The position numbers were made by a program, and so were the translations under genes. DNA of 64,000 bases from Pseudomonas sp. JAI120. GTDB lineage: Bacteria; Pseudomonadota; Gammaproteobacteria; Pseudomonadales; Pseudomonadaceae. A model generated the notes under the pieces. It was not told where the DNA came from. It worked only from the letters and a program-made list of their open reading frames with translations, and did not search any database. Below are positions 43,598 to 52,773 of this stretch, piece by piece. The stretch is taken from the NCBI RefSeq assembly GCF_014207255.1, contig NZ_JACHCZ010000001.1:1541378-1605377 (forward strand). The letters are read 5' to 3'. Each line of letters opens with the position of its first letter. Position 1 is the stretch's first letter.

Positions 43598-44400
43598 CAG
43601 TGCCGCGCTTCGGGGAAGCGGCCGTGACGCACGTCGTCGGCAAACCGCTCGCACGCGTCGCGGATCACCGCGCCGACATCGGCGTACTGTTTGACGAAAC
43701 GCGGCAGGTGCTCGCCACCCAGGCCCAACAGGTCTTCGGTGACCAGCACCTGGCCGTCGCAGGCCGGTGAGGCGCCGATGCCGATGGTGGGCCTGTCCGA
43801 GTTCTGGGTAATCTGCCGCGCCACGCCTTCGGCCACCCCTTCCAGCAGCAGGCTGAAAGCGCCCGCCTCCAGGTTGGCGCGGGCGTCTTCGGTAATCACG
43901 GCGCCGGTTTCAGCCGTGAGGCCCTGGGCCTTGAACCCACCCATCACGTTGACGAACTGCGGCATCAGCCCCACGTGCGCCATTACCGGAATACCACGCG
44001 CCACCAGGAACGCCACGGTGCCCGCCAGCGCCTGGTTGGCTTCCAGCTTGACCGCATCGCAGCCGGTGCGCGCCAACACCTGGGCGCAATTGCGGAACGC
44101 CTGTTCATGGGATTCCTGATAGCTGCCAAATGGCATGTCGGCAATCACACAGGCCAGGCGCGTGCTGTCGACCACAGCGCGGGTGTGGCCGATGATTTCT
44201 TCGAGCTGCATGCTCAAGGTCGACGGCCGGCCATAGCCGACCATGGCCGTGGAGTCACCGACCAGAATGAAGTCCACCAGCGGATCGATCAGCTTGGCGA
44301 TGGAACTGGTGTACGCCGTGAGGGAGACGATTTTCTGCTGGCCTTTCATGGCGACCAGTTGAGGCACGGTCATGCGTTTGGTACGGGTGTGGAGGCTCAT
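43585..44400 (-). CDS. panB: Ketopantoate hydroxymethyltransferase-like protein (PanB paralogue)
   Basis: A 271-residue (beta/alpha)8 enzyme of the PanB family, which adds a hydroxymethyl group from methylene-THF to 2-oxoisovalerate for pantothenate synthesis. Metal and substrate residues are in place: [24 protein letters not shown] and [14 protein letters not shown]. The catalytic Glu region is LLLEGVAEG where housekeeping PanB has LExVP, and no panC follows, so this is probably a second, diverged copy. GGGAAG precedes ATG 44400; a longer frame to 44463 has no ribosome site. Confidence 0.82.
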   Translation of the reverse strand: MSLHTRTKRMTVPQLVAMKGQQKIVSLTAYTSSIAKLIDPLVDFILVGDSTAMVGYGRPSTLSMQLEEIIGHTRAVVDSTRLACVIADMPFGSYQESHEQAFRNCAQVLARTGCDAVKLEANQALAGTVAFLVARGIPVMAHVGLMPQFVNVMGGFKAQGLTAETGAVITEDARANLEAGAFSLLLEGVAEGVARQITQNSDRPTIGIGASPACDGQVLVTEDLLGLGGEHLPRFVKQYADVGAVIRDACERFADDVRHGRFPEARHCYGL

Positions 44401-44564
44401 GGTGTCTTCCCTATAGCGTTCGATACTCGGGGGTTGCGGGGCCCGAGTATTGGCGAAAGACACGGCGATTCAATGCACAGATCGGCGCTAAAAAGCGACC
44501 CAGGCAGCAGTCGCGGTTTTTTAAGCTGGTATCATCCGCGCACGTACACGCCAGGTAACAACCC

Positions 44565-44726
44565 ATGAATCGCCAGAAAAAACTGCAACAGCTGTTCAAG
44601 GCCAAAGCCAAAAAGGCCAGCGCCAAATTGGCACCGAAATCCAAGGATAAGTACATCAGCAAGGCCGAGCGGGAAAAGCTGGCGACTGAGGCCGCTCAGG
44701 CGCTAGACATTTCCCCTGAGGGTTAA
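44565..44726 (+). CDS. DUF2986 small basic protein
   Basis: A 53-residue Lys/Ala-rich protein (MNRQKKLQQLFKAKAKKASA, KLAPKSKDKYISKAEREKLA) with the DUF2986 pattern. Function unknown. CCAGGTAACAACCC precedes the ATG, with AGG about 9 bases away. It diverges from panB and converges on the YeeE gene with a one-base gap. Confidence 0.8.
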   Translation: MNRQKKLQQLFKAKAKKASAKLAPKSKDKYISKAEREKLATEAAQALDISPEG

Positions 44727-44727
44727 C

Positions 44728-45939
44728 TCAGCAACCGCTCAGCGCTTCGGGCCGGCGCTCACCGGCAAAGAAAAACGGCCGCAGGCGCACGCCCACGCCG
44801 TTGCCGATAAACGCCGCCACCAGCCACACCCAGCCATGCAGGCTGCCCGAGGCGATGCCGCTGAAGTACGCGCCGATGTTGCAGCCGTAGGCCAGGCGCG
44901 AGCCGTAGCCGAGCAGCAGGCCGCCGATCACTGCCGCCACCAGCGAACGCGCCGGGATCTTCAGGCTGGGGGCAAAACGCCCGGCCAGGCCGGCGGCCAA
45001 CAGCGCACCGAGGACGATGCCGATGTCCATGACGCTGGTGATGTCTTCCCACACCGGCGCAGCCAGGGCCTTGGCGTTGCCCGGCATTTGCCAGAACGCC
45101 CAGCTGGCCACGTCCACACCCAACCCGCTTGCCACCTTGGCGCCCCACAGCGCGAACGCCGAGGTAATCCCCCACGGCCGCCCGGCCAACGCCAGCGTGG
45201 CGTAGTTGAGCAGCGCCAGGCCAATCGCGCCCCACACCAAGGGCCACGGCCCGCGCAGGAAGCGGCGCAGGCCTTGGTGTTCGCTGGTGACACCTTCCTC
45301 AAGCTGGCCGTGGCGGCGTTTTTCCAGGCGCACGGTGACGGCCGCGATAAGCGCAAACATGGCCAGGCTGGCGAGCAACGCCGGCACCACGCCAAAGCTC
45401 TTGACGATGGACACCGCCGGGAATGCCGGCAACGCAAACCACCAGTCCACATGGTGGGTGGCGATCAGCGAACCGCAGATAAAGAACAACAAGGTCACCA
45501 GCATGCGCGCATTACCGCCGCCCACCGTGAACAGCGTGCCCGAGGCACACCCGCCACCCAACTGCATGCCGATGCCGAAAATAAACGCACCGAACACCAC
45601 CGACACCCCGGCCGGCGCCACCAGCCCGACCACCGGCTGCCCGAACAACGTGCCCGCCCCCAGCGCCGGGAAAAACAGCAGCACCGCCAGCGCGAGCATT
45701 ACCATCTGCGCCCGCAAGCCAGCGCCCCGGCGATCATTGATGAACACGCGCCAGGCGGAGGTAAAGCCGAAGGCGGCGTGGTAAAGGGTCAAGCCCAGTG
45801 CAGCGCCGACCACCAGCAACAGCACCTGGCGCGAACCGACGCTGCTTTGCAGGAACAGGGCGCCCAGCACCAGGATGATAAAGGCCACCAGCGGCGCGAC
45901 AGGCCTGCGCGCGGGGGTGAAAGGGAGAGAGGTGCTCAT
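44728..45939 (-). CDS. YeeE/YedE-family sulfur-compound transporter
   Basis: A 403-residue membrane protein with about ten helices in two halves. Family marks are GMQLGGGCASGTLFTVGGG in the first half and RLAYGCNIGAYFSGIASGSL in the second, each with the conserved Cys that in TsuA/YeeE relays thiosulfate through the membrane. No TusA-like sulfur carrier follows, unlike many relatives. A 34-base part of this gene recurs at 40792. Confidence 0.87.
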   Translation of the reverse strand: MSTSLPFTPARRPVAPLVAFIILVLGALFLQSSVGSRQVLLLVVGAALGLTLYHAAFGFTSAWRVFINDRRGAGLRAQMVMLALAVLLFFPALGAGTLFGQPVVGLVAPAGVSVVFGAFIFGIGMQLGGGCASGTLFTVGGGNARMLVTLLFFICGSLIATHHVDWWFALPAFPAVSIVKSFGVVPALLASLAMFALIAAVTVRLEKRRHGQLEEGVTSEHQGLRRFLRGPWPLVWGAIGLALLNYATLALAGRPWGITSAFALWGAKVASGLGVDVASWAFWQMPGNAKALAAPVWEDITSVMDIGIVLGALLAAGLAGRFAPSLKIPARSLVAAVIGGLLLGYGSRLAYGCNIGAYFSGIASGSLHGWVWLVAAFIGNGVGVRLRPFFFAGERRPEALSGC

Positions 45940-45988
45940 GGGGTATCTCGGTTTGTTTGAAGGGGGATTGCGAACGGGCGAGTATAGC

Positions 45989-46100
45989 CTGTGGGAGTTG
46001 TCGGGCTTAAGTGAGGCTGCGATAGCGATGTGTCAGGCAACATAGAGGTTGGCACTGCCGCCGTCATCGCAGCCTCGCCAGGGTTCGACAACGCCCACAT
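45989..46100. repeat. Inverted REP pair (BIME-like)
   Basis: TGTGGGAGTTGTCGGGCTTA ... GAGGCTGCGATAGC on the left and ATCGCAGCCTCGCC ... GACAACGCCCACA on the right are mirror images across a 40-base centre, the arrangement of paired REPs known in P. fluorescens. It occupies most of the gap between the YeeE and DUF1289 genes. Confidence 0.75.
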
Positions 46101-46242
46101 TGGCCGTCACTGTGGCTGAGCACTGCGCCGGCCGCGCCATGTCAGTCATCGTCCCCCTGGCAACGACCACAACCTGGAATCAGCCTATGTGCATATACTC
46201 GCGGGCAGGGTGCGCCCCTTTACCCCATCTCCAGGTGACCTC

Positions 46243-46422
46243 TTGGCTAAAGACATCGAAAACCCCTGCGTCTCCACCTGCCAGCTCAGCGGCGACCTGT
46301 GCGTCAGCTGTGGGCGCAGCAAGGACGAGATCCGCAAGTGGAAACGCATGAAACGCCCCGAGAAAATGGCCGCCGTGCAACGCGCGACCCAACGCTTGAA
46401 AGCGTTGAAAAAAACCAAGTAA
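46243..46422 (+). CDS. DUF1289 small cysteine-rich protein
   Basis: A 59-residue protein with the DUF1289 pattern NPCVSTCQLSGDLCVSCGRS (four Cys, probable metal or Fe-S site) and W-K-R-M-K-R-P-E-K-M. I take TTG 46243 as the start because AGGTGA lies 5-6 bases before and homologues begin just before NPC; an ATG at 46189 would add an unusual leader. Converges with the nuclease gene. Confidence 0.78.
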   Translation: MAKDIENPCVSTCQLSGDLCVSCGRSKDEIRKWKRMKRPEKMAAVQRATQRLKALKKTK

Positions 46423-46431
46423 GCCGCTTGA

Positions 46432-47229
46432 TCAGGAGCGCCCAACCGACCCTGACACCGGAAGATTGCCCAGCAATTTGAGCCCGGTGCTTTTCACGAA
46501 GGTGGCGTAGTCCATCGGCTTCTGGATGCGCGTTTCGGCGTTGGGCAGCACGTAGGCCCAGGCGCGCTGGCTGGAGGCGTCGTACACCAGCTTGAACAGG
46601 CGCGTCGGCACCCAGACCTTGTTGTCGCCGATGGTGCTGTAGCCTGGGTCGAACAGCGGCCCGGTGAACACATACACGTCACCGCCCGCGCGCACCGCGA
46701 ACTTGCGTACGTCGGCCTCGACCTTGCTCCAGATCTTGCGGTTGTTGGTGGGGTCTTGGGGCACCATGTTCGACAGCGCAAAGGACTGGGCCATGGCCCG
46801 GGCATTGGGTGCGTCGGCGGCCGGGGCCTGGTGGCCACGGTCCATGGCCGGGTGCTGGCTGCGGTAGTCGCTCAGCTCCGCGCGGCCGCTTTTGGGAATG
46901 CGTGGGTCGGCGTAGAACTGGTTGGTGCGCTCCTCGCCTTTGGCATTTTTCAACTGCGCGGTGTTCAGGCGTTCGACCACCACCAGCGGGGTCTTGCTGG
47001 TTTGTGAGTAAAGCACCGCAAACGTCTCGGAACACAGCGCCAGCGGCTTCATCGACGCCGGGACGGTGGCCGTCTTGATCGGGGCAGCGCCAGGGAAGAG
47101 ATCGGCGCAGCCATCGAATGAGGCACGTTGCTCGGTGGGGGTGTAAGGGTTGGCCAGACTGCGGGCGTCTACAGCGCTGGAAAACAAAACAAGGGCCGAC
47201 AGCCCGACTGCGATAGTGCGTAGGTACAT
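46432..47229 (-). CDS. Secreted DNA/RNA non-specific endonuclease (NUC family)
   Basis: A 265-residue nuclease of the NucA/Serratia type with a signal peptide (MYLRTIAVGLSALVLFSSAV, cut near DARS). The active-site motif is MDRGHQAPAAD (catalytic His in DRGH), with the metal-binding Asn in LSNMVPQDPTNNR and the W of KIWSKVE. It cleaves DNA and RNA in the periplasm or outside the cell. It stands alone; no immunity-protein gene is recognised beside it. Confidence 0.9.
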   Translation of the reverse strand: MYLRTIAVGLSALVLFSSAVDARSLANPYTPTEQRASFDGCADLFPGAAPIKTATVPASMKPLALCSETFAVLYSQTSKTPLVVVERLNTAQLKNAKGEERTNQFYADPRIPKSGRAELSDYRSQHPAMDRGHQAPAADAPNARAMAQSFALSNMVPQDPTNNRKIWSKVEADVRKFAVRAGGDVYVFTGPLFDPGYSTIGDNKVWVPTRLFKLVYDASSQRAWAYVLPNAETRIQKPMDYATFVKSTGLKLLGNLPVSGSVGRS

Positions 47230-47385
47230 GCTTTAAATCTTATGGTGAGGGTAACGGATGAGCGCGAATGTTCGTGCGGGGCTTATGGACCCTGATTCGT
47301 GTATTTGGTGCCGCGTGCCTCACGGATAAGGTTGAACCTCTCCTACACCCAGGGGCTCAGAACCCTACATCCTCGGGAGAAACCT

Positions 47386-48447
47386 ATGACCCAGACCGCA
47401 CTCGTCGTGGGCGCCAGCGGCATCGTTGGCAGCGCCATCACCCAGTTACTGCTCGAACACCAGTGGCACGTTGCAGCCCTGTCCCGTCAGCCCTCGCAGG
47501 TGCCAGGCGTGATTCCGGTCGCCGCCGACTTGCAGGACCCGGCATCGCTGCAACAGGCCCTGGCCGATCTGAAACCCACCCATGTGTTCATCACCACCTG
47601 GTCACGCCAGGCCACCGAAGCCGAGAATATACGCGTCAACGCCGCCATGGTGCGCAACGTGCTGGACGCCGTGCGCCCCGCCGGGAGCGTGCAGCATGTG
47701 GCGCTGGTCACCGGCTTGAAGCACTACCTCGGGCCGTTCGAAAACTATGGCAAGGGCAGCCTGCCGCACACCCCGTTCCGCGAAGAACAAGGCCGCCTGG
47801 ACGTGGAAAACTTCTACTACGCCCAGGAAGACGAAGTGTTCGCCGCCGCAAAAAAGGACGGCTTCACCTGGAGCGTGCATCGCCCGCACACCGTCACCGG
47901 CGTGGCCGTGGGCAATGCGATGAACATGGCGACCACCCTCGCCGTCTACGCCAGTGTCTGCAAACACACAGGTCGCGCGTTTGTATTCCCAGGCTCCCGC
48001 GTGCAATGGGACAGCCTCACGGACATGACCGATGCGCGGCAGTTGGCCCAGCAACAGTTATGGGCGGCCACCACGCCCGCTGCCGCCAACCAGGCCTTCA
48101 ACGTCACCAATGGCGATGTGTTCCGCTGGAAGTGGATGTGGGGCCGGATTGCCGATTACTTCGGCGTGGCAGCGGCCGACTTCCCGGCCTCGCCCTCGCC
48201 GCTTGAGACGCAAATGGCCAATGACCAGGCCGCCTGGCGCCAGATCGCTGCGAAGCATGGACTGAAGGAGGCCGAGATGGATCGGCTGGTGTCGCCGTGG
48301 CACACCGACGCCGACCTGGGCCGGCCCATCGAGGTGGTCACGGACATGTCCAAGAGCCGGAAGATGGGCTTTACCGCTTACCAGGCCAGCGATCAGGCGT
48401 TCTTCGAGGTGTTCGACCAACTGGGCGCAGCGCGTTTGATCCCTTAA
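47386..48447 (+). CDS. SDR oxidoreductase, progesterone 5-beta-reductase/iridoid-synthase-like
   Basis: A 353-residue extended short-chain dehydrogenase. The NAD(P) loop is VVGASGIVGSA; the atypical catalytic pair of the PRISE group is suggested by GLKHYLGPFENYG (Lys) and VENFYYAQEDEVF (Tyr), followed by SVHRPHTVTGVAVGNAMN. PRISE enzymes reduce enones and related activated double bonds. GGGAGA precedes ATG 47386. Its end overlaps the end of the convergent histidine kinase gene by four bases. Confidence 0.85.
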   Translation: MTQTALVVGASGIVGSAITQLLLEHQWHVAALSRQPSQVPGVIPVAADLQDPASLQQALADLKPTHVFITTWSRQATEAENIRVNAAMVRNVLDAVRPAGSVQHVALVTGLKHYLGPFENYGKGSLPHTPFREEQGRLDVENFYYAQEDEVFAAAKKDGFTWSVHRPHTVTGVAVGNAMNMATTLAVYASVCKHTGRAFVFPGSRVQWDSLTDMTDARQLAQQQLWAATTPAAANQAFNVTNGDVFRWKWMWGRIADYFGVAAADFPASPSPLETQMANDQAAWRQIAAKHGLKEAEMDRLVSPWHTDADLGRPIEVVTDMSKSRKMGFTAYQASDQAFFEVFDQLGAARLIP

Positions 48448-49463
48448 TCCATCAGGGGCAGCGTCACCACAAATTCGCTGCCCTTGCCATGCCCCTCGCT
48501 CATACCCGTCACGCTGCCGCCGTGTGCCTCGACCAGTTCACGCACCACCGTCAAGCCGATGCCCAGGCCGGCGCCGTTGAAACCGACGGCGTGAACATCC
48601 TGCACATAAGGGTCGAAAATAAACGGCAGGGCCTGGGCGGTGACGCCGATGCCGTTGTCGCTGATGCTTATCCTCAGCATCCCGGCCTGCGCGGTACAGA
48701 ACACCTTGATGCGCCCGCCGATGGGCGTGTACTTGGCCGCGTTGGCCAGCAGGTTATGCAGAATCTGCGCGAGCCGCCCAGGGTCGCCGTTGATGCTCAA
48801 ACTGGCGTCGGGAAGCTCGACATCCAATTGCTGCTGACGCTTGACCATCACAGGGCTGCAGGCGTCGATCGCGGCGTTGAGGATGCGCAGCATATCCACC
48901 TGACGGCGGTTGATACGCAACTTGCCGGTGCTGGCGCGGGACACATCCAGCAGGTCATCGACCAGTTGGGAAATATGCTGGACCTGCCCCTCGATCAGCT
49001 CACGCATGCGCGGCAACTGGTCGCTCGGCAACCTGACCATACGCTCGGCGATCAGGCTGATCGGCGTCAGCGGGTTGCGCAGCTCATGGGCGACCATGGC
49101 GAGAATGTTTTTCTGCTGGCCCAACGCTCGCTCGGCTGTTGCCTGCAGGTCCTGGGCGCTGAGCGCCGCGATCACCAGTTGCGCGTTGGCCTCACGCAGT
49201 TCCTGGTAGAGGTGCTGCTCCTCCTGAGGAGGTCCCGCGACGGCGTCCGATTGCGCCAGCAGTATCGCCAGCACCAACTGCTGGTTGGCCTCGATCAGTT
49301 GCTCGACGTGCTGGGAGTCCACCAGGCGGCTGCTGGCGTCACTCAGTTGTTGCTGTAATGCCGCCAGTACCGCGCGGGCCTCAACCGTTTTCTGGCCGAG
49401 CAGGAAGAGTTCATGAGCGGCACTGGCCACTTCACGCTCATCCTGTCCTTCGCCTTTACTCAT
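48444..49463 (-). CDS. Soluble sensor histidine kinase linked to the KaiC-like gene
   Basis: A 339-residue histidine kinase. Residues 1-110 are helical, coiled-coil-like, without membrane segments; the H-box is MVAHELRNPLTP (His126); the ATP-binding domain shows N-box LLANAAKY, ISDNGIGV and GLGIGLTVV. No receiver domain. It begins 8 bases after the KaiC-like gene stop on the same strand, so the two form one operon. Signals from the KaiC-like ATPase may be passed through this kinase, as in the KaiC-SasA pathway of cyanobacteria (analogy, not shown). Confidence 0.88.
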   Translation of the reverse strand: MSKGEGQDEREVASAAHELFLLGQKTVEARAVLAALQQQLSDASSRLVDSQHVEQLIEANQQLVLAILLAQSDAVAGPPQEEQHLYQELREANAQLVIAALSAQDLQATAERALGQQKNILAMVAHELRNPLTPISLIAERMVRLPSDQLPRMRELIEGQVQHISQLVDDLLDVSRASTGKLRINRRQVDMLRILNAAIDACSPVMVKRQQQLDVELPDASLSINGDPGRLAQILHNLLANAAKYTPIGGRIKVFCTAQAGMLRISISDNGIGVTAQALPFIFDPYVQDVHAVGFNGAGLGIGLTVVRELVEAHGGSVTGMSEGHGKGSEFVVTLPLMD

Positions 49464-49471
49464 GGCTCAGC

Positions 49472-50947
49472 TCAACCATTTTCGTCTCCCGCGCCCTGCG
49501 CGTGCGGATGCAATGCGGTTGGCCGCCCGCCGAGCAACCCTTCCTGGTCCGCAAGCCTTTCACCGATCTGCAGGCCATCGTCATTGATGTGGTATTGGCG
49601 CAGCTCATCGGAGTGCGCGCTGGCACGCACCTTGACCACGGCCATGATCCTCAGCAAGCGGCTGCGCACCTCAATGTAGCGCTGCACAATGATCGCATCG
49701 GTAAGGAACGCGGTGCCGTAAGGGCTGAAACGCAGGTCGGTGTAGCGGTCTTCAAGCTCCGAGGTCATCAATACGCTGACCCCGGCACTGGTCAGCGCCG
49801 TGACCATGCGCGACAGCGACTCACGGAAGTCCGCGCGAAAGGTCGGCGCCAGGGCCAGCTCGAAGCCCGACAGCGAATCGATGACCACGCGCGTGGCGTT
49901 CAGGCGGCGAACCTCGCTGAGCAGCAGGTGGACGATTTCATCAATGGACAAGTCAGGTGCGCGGCTGTCTACCAGACCGACTTGCCCACTGTGAATCAGG
50001 TTGGCCAGGGTGGCGTTCTGGGAGTGGTGGGGGCGCTGCTCGAACACTGCGATAACGCCGGTTTCACCCTGGCGCGCGCCTTCGGCGAGGAAGGTCGCCG
50101 CCAGGATGCTTTTGCCCGACCCCGAGGGCCCGGCCACCAGCAGCGAATAGCCCCTGGGCAGCCCGCCACCGAGCATTTCGTCGAGGCGTGGCACGCCCAT
50201 TTTCAGGCGTTGGATAGGCCGCGCCATCGGCGCCTCGACCGGATTGAACGCGGCAGGCGCGAACACCTTGATGCCCGAGCTGGCGATCCGAAAGGTGTGC
50301 AGCCCCGGCAATGTCGGCTGGCCGCGCATCTTCATGATTTCCATCTTGCGCACCATCGAATTGCGCTCGACGCTCTGGCGCAGCCAGATCAAGCCATCGG
50401 CCACGGTGAAGATAGGGTTGGTGTCGGTTTCGGTGAAGTACTCACCGATCAGGAAGGTCGTCGCCTGCCACGTCGTCATCAACATGCCCAGTTGCTGGAC
50501 GAACTGCGGCAAGTTGTTGTTGGGGTTGTGCTGCGTCTGGCTGGCCAGCACCACCGAGCGGAAGGAGTCGACAAACACCAGCGACGGCGAATGCGCCTCC
50601 ACCTCGCTGACAATGCGCCGCAGCACTTCGTCCAGGTTGCCGGCCAGTGTGTCGTCGGCCAGGTTGATATAGCGGATCGACTGGTTGATCACCTCGCTGT
50701 CGAAAAAATCGAACTGCTGCTGATAACGCAGCATCTTCAGCGGCGGCTCGCCCAGTACGGTGAAAAACAGCGCAGGCCGCTCCGGCGTCGCAAGGGCAAA
50801 CATCATTTGATGCGCCAGCGTAGTCTTGCCGCAGCCAGGCGGGCCCGCGATCAGGTTGAACGAAAACTCCGGCAATCCTCCGCCCAGCACCTCGTCCAGT
50901 CCTGGCACGCCGGTGGCCAGGCGGTTGATAGTTACTTTGGTGCTCAT
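49472..50947 (-). CDS. KaiC-like double RecA-domain ATPase
   Basis: A 491-residue protein with two KaiC-type ATPase domains. The first starts TGVPGLDEVLGGGLPE and has Walker A GPPGCGKTT (35-43); the second repeats MGVPRLDEMLGGGLPRGYSL with GPSGSGKS. The C-terminal VVKVRASAHSDELRQYHIND is also KaiC-like. The catalytic-Glu pair is changed (LGEPP and FEQRP) and I see no match to the Ser/Thr autophosphorylation site of clock KaiC, so a timing role is not implied. AGGA precedes ATG 50947, which overlaps the upstream stop (ATGA). Confidence 0.88.
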   Translation of the reverse strand: MSTKVTINRLATGVPGLDEVLGGGLPEFSFNLIAGPPGCGKTTLAHQMMFALATPERPALFFTVLGEPPLKMLRYQQQFDFFDSEVINQSIRYINLADDTLAGNLDEVLRRIVSEVEAHSPSLVFVDSFRSVVLASQTQHNPNNNLPQFVQQLGMLMTTWQATTFLIGEYFTETDTNPIFTVADGLIWLRQSVERNSMVRKMEIMKMRGQPTLPGLHTFRIASSGIKVFAPAAFNPVEAPMARPIQRLKMGVPRLDEMLGGGLPRGYSLLVAGPSGSGKSILAATFLAEGARQGETGVIAVFEQRPHHSQNATLANLIHSGQVGLVDSRAPDLSIDEIVHLLLSEVRRLNATRVVIDSLSGFELALAPTFRADFRESLSRMVTALTSAGVSVLMTSELEDRYTDLRFSPYGTAFLTDAIIVQRYIEVRSRLLRIMAVVKVRASAHSDELRQYHINDDGLQIGERLADQEGLLGGRPTALHPHAQGAGDENG

Positions 50948-51378
50948 GGCGATTGTTCCTGGGAAGGGGTGTCGCTCAAGGAGGGCTCCCACACGTCGCG
51001 CAGCAAACGGGCGGTCAGCGAAGGCCCGATCAGCGTGGTCAGCAACGTGTAGAAAGTGGTCAGCAGTACTTCACCGAAGAACAGCGCATCGGCTTCAGTC
51101 TGCTCGATCAATAGGGCTTTGAGATCGCTCAGGTCCGGCGCCGCCTGCACGCGGTCGTAGGTGGCGGACAGGCGCGAATGGGTCTGGACGCTCAAGCGCA
51201 GGCTGCGACGCAGCAGCGCCACAGCACCTTGCTGCCCGATAATGGGCGTGAGTACTGCGTCGATATCCTGCAGGATCGAAACAATCGCCTCAGCGATGCT
51301 TGCAGGGTCAGCGGTAGGGCCAACACGGTGCGCCAGAGAAGCTACGATCTGGCGGCTCTCTTCGCTTAGCGTGGACAT
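50944..51378 (-). CDS. Unknown helical protein, first gene of the KaiC-like operon
   Basis: A 144-residue, mostly alpha-helical protein (MSTLSEESRQIVASLAHRVG, ADPASIAEAIVSILQDIDAV, FGEVLLTTFYTLLTTLIGPS). No KaiA or KaiB resemblance. The stop overlaps the KaiC-like start by four bases, so it is translationally coupled and probably interacts with it. ATG 51378 is chosen; a longer frame to 51510 overlaps the MFS gene. Confidence 0.7.
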   Translation of the reverse strand: MSTLSEESRQIVASLAHRVGPTADPASIAEAIVSILQDIDAVLTPIIGQQGAVALLRRSLRLSVQTHSRLSATYDRVQAAPDLSDLKALLIEQTEADALFFGEVLLTTFYTLLTTLIGPSLTARLLRDVWEPSLSDTPSQEQSP

Positions 51379-51439
51379 GACGGGCTTATATCCGATGAGT
51401 TGACACTGATCGTACACCCTATCGTGCCAGCCCGACGTT

Positions 51440-52651
51440 TTAATGGCCCACTGCCGCCTGCGTCGTGCGCCGACCTGGTCGGAAACCATGGCCACGCGCC
51501 GCCCAGGCAATCACCAGCGCCACCGCGATCAACCCCAGCATTGCCCAGGGAAACGCCGCCACGCCCCAGCGGTCCAGCAACACGCCGCCTGCGACGCCGC
51601 TGCCGGCTATCGCGCTGTTCCATGCCACCACGTTCAGCGACAGCGCCACATCCGCGCCGTCCCCCGCCGCATCCGCCAGGGCGGTTTGCAGCAAGGTCGC
51701 GGCGCCGCCGAAGCTCAGGCCCCAGACCGCCACGCCGAGGTAGATCACCAGTGGCACATTCCCCAGCACGCCGAATAGCACGCTTACCGCCGCAAACGTC
51801 GCCAGGCTCACCAGCACGGTGTTGCGCAATAACGGTTCGACCAGTCTGGCCGTGAGCCAAATCCCCGCCAACGCAGCGATCCCGAAGACCAGCAACACCA
51901 GGTCCACACGCTCGGCCAAACCGGCCGGCGCCACGAACGGGGCAATGTAGGTGTACAGAATGTTGTGGGCCAGCATCCAACTGATCACCACCGCCAGCAC
52001 AGGGCGCACGCCCGGCGTGGTCAGCACCTTGCGCAGCGACAGGCGTTGATGGGCGGGCTGCGGCGCGTAGTCAGGGACTTTCACCAGCACCCAGGCGATC
52101 AGCACCAGGCTCACGGCGGACATCAGGCCGAACGTGGTACGCCAGCCCACCAGGCCACCGAGCCAGGTGCCCAACGGCACCCCCAACGACAGCGCAATCG
52201 GCGTGCCGACCATCGCCAGCGCCAGTGCCTTGCCCTGTTGATGGGGCGCAACCATGCGCCGCGCGTAACCGGCCAGCAGGCTCCAGGCCAACCCCGCCGC
52301 CACCCCGGCAAAGAAGCGCGCCACCAGGGTCACGCCATAGTGGGACGACAACGCGGTGATGGAGTTGAACAGAAGGAAACCGACGATGGTCAGCAGCAGC
52401 ACATTGCGCCGGCGCCAGCCGCGAGTGGCGATGGTCATGGGAATCACCGCCAGCACTGAGCCCAGTGCGTAGGCAGTGACCATCTGCCCGGCCATCGACG
52501 GGGAAATCCTCAGGCCGTCGCTGATCAAGGGCAACAGGCCGGCGGGCAGGGTTTCGGTGACGATGCAGATGAAGCCGGTCATCGCCAGGGCGAGCAACGC
52601 GCCGATGGGCAGGCGCTCGGATGCGGCCGATAAAGTGAGTGAGGGGGTCAC
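51440..52651 (-). CDS. MFS efflux transporter, DHA1 type
   Basis: A 403-residue permease with 12 predicted helices. TETLPAGLLPLISDGLRISP in helix 1 and GVPLGTWLGGLVGWRTTFGL in helix 5 place it in the DHA1 arabinose/drug efflux branch (YdhP/SotB-like). It diverges from the TetR gene at 52774 over 122 bases, the usual layout for a drug exporter with its repressor. Confidence 0.88.
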   Translation of the reverse strand: MTPSLTLSAASERLPIGALLALAMTGFICIVTETLPAGLLPLISDGLRISPSMAGQMVTAYALGSVLAVIPMTIATRGWRRRNVLLLTIVGFLLFNSITALSSHYGVTLVARFFAGVAAGLAWSLLAGYARRMVAPHQQGKALALAMVGTPIALSLGVPLGTWLGGLVGWRTTFGLMSAVSLVLIAWVLVKVPDYAPQPAHQRLSLRKVLTTPGVRPVLAVVISWMLAHNILYTYIAPFVAPAGLAERVDLVLLVFGIAALAGIWLTARLVEPLLRNTVLVSLATFAAVSVLFGVLGNVPLVIYLGVAVWGLSFGGAATLLQTALADAAGDGADVALSLNVVAWNSAIAGSGVAGGVLLDRWGVAAFPWAMLGLIAVALVIAWAARGHGFRPGRRTTQAAVGH

Positions 52652-52773
52652 GGTAAACTCCTTGGGCGAGACTTAGGTACTGATCGATACAAATATTGCG
52701 GGCGATCGGTGCGCGTTGTCAACGACTTATGTATCGACTAGTATTTATCTCGTTTTCCCACCGGAGACCTGAC

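Noticed and set aside
44836..45960. A 374-codon plus-strand frame
   Set aside because: Antisense to the YeeE transporter; composition (Gln, His, Arg) is that of a reversed membrane-protein gene.
47268..48206. A 312-codon plus-strand frame
   Set aside because: Overlaps the SDR gene in another phase and is Arg-rich; the SDR frame has the NAD loop and conserved motifs.
49358..51052. A 564-codon open frame on the plus strand
   Set aside because: It is antisense to the histidine kinase and KaiC-like genes, is rich in His, Gln and Arg, and has no domain; a typical GC-rich shadow.
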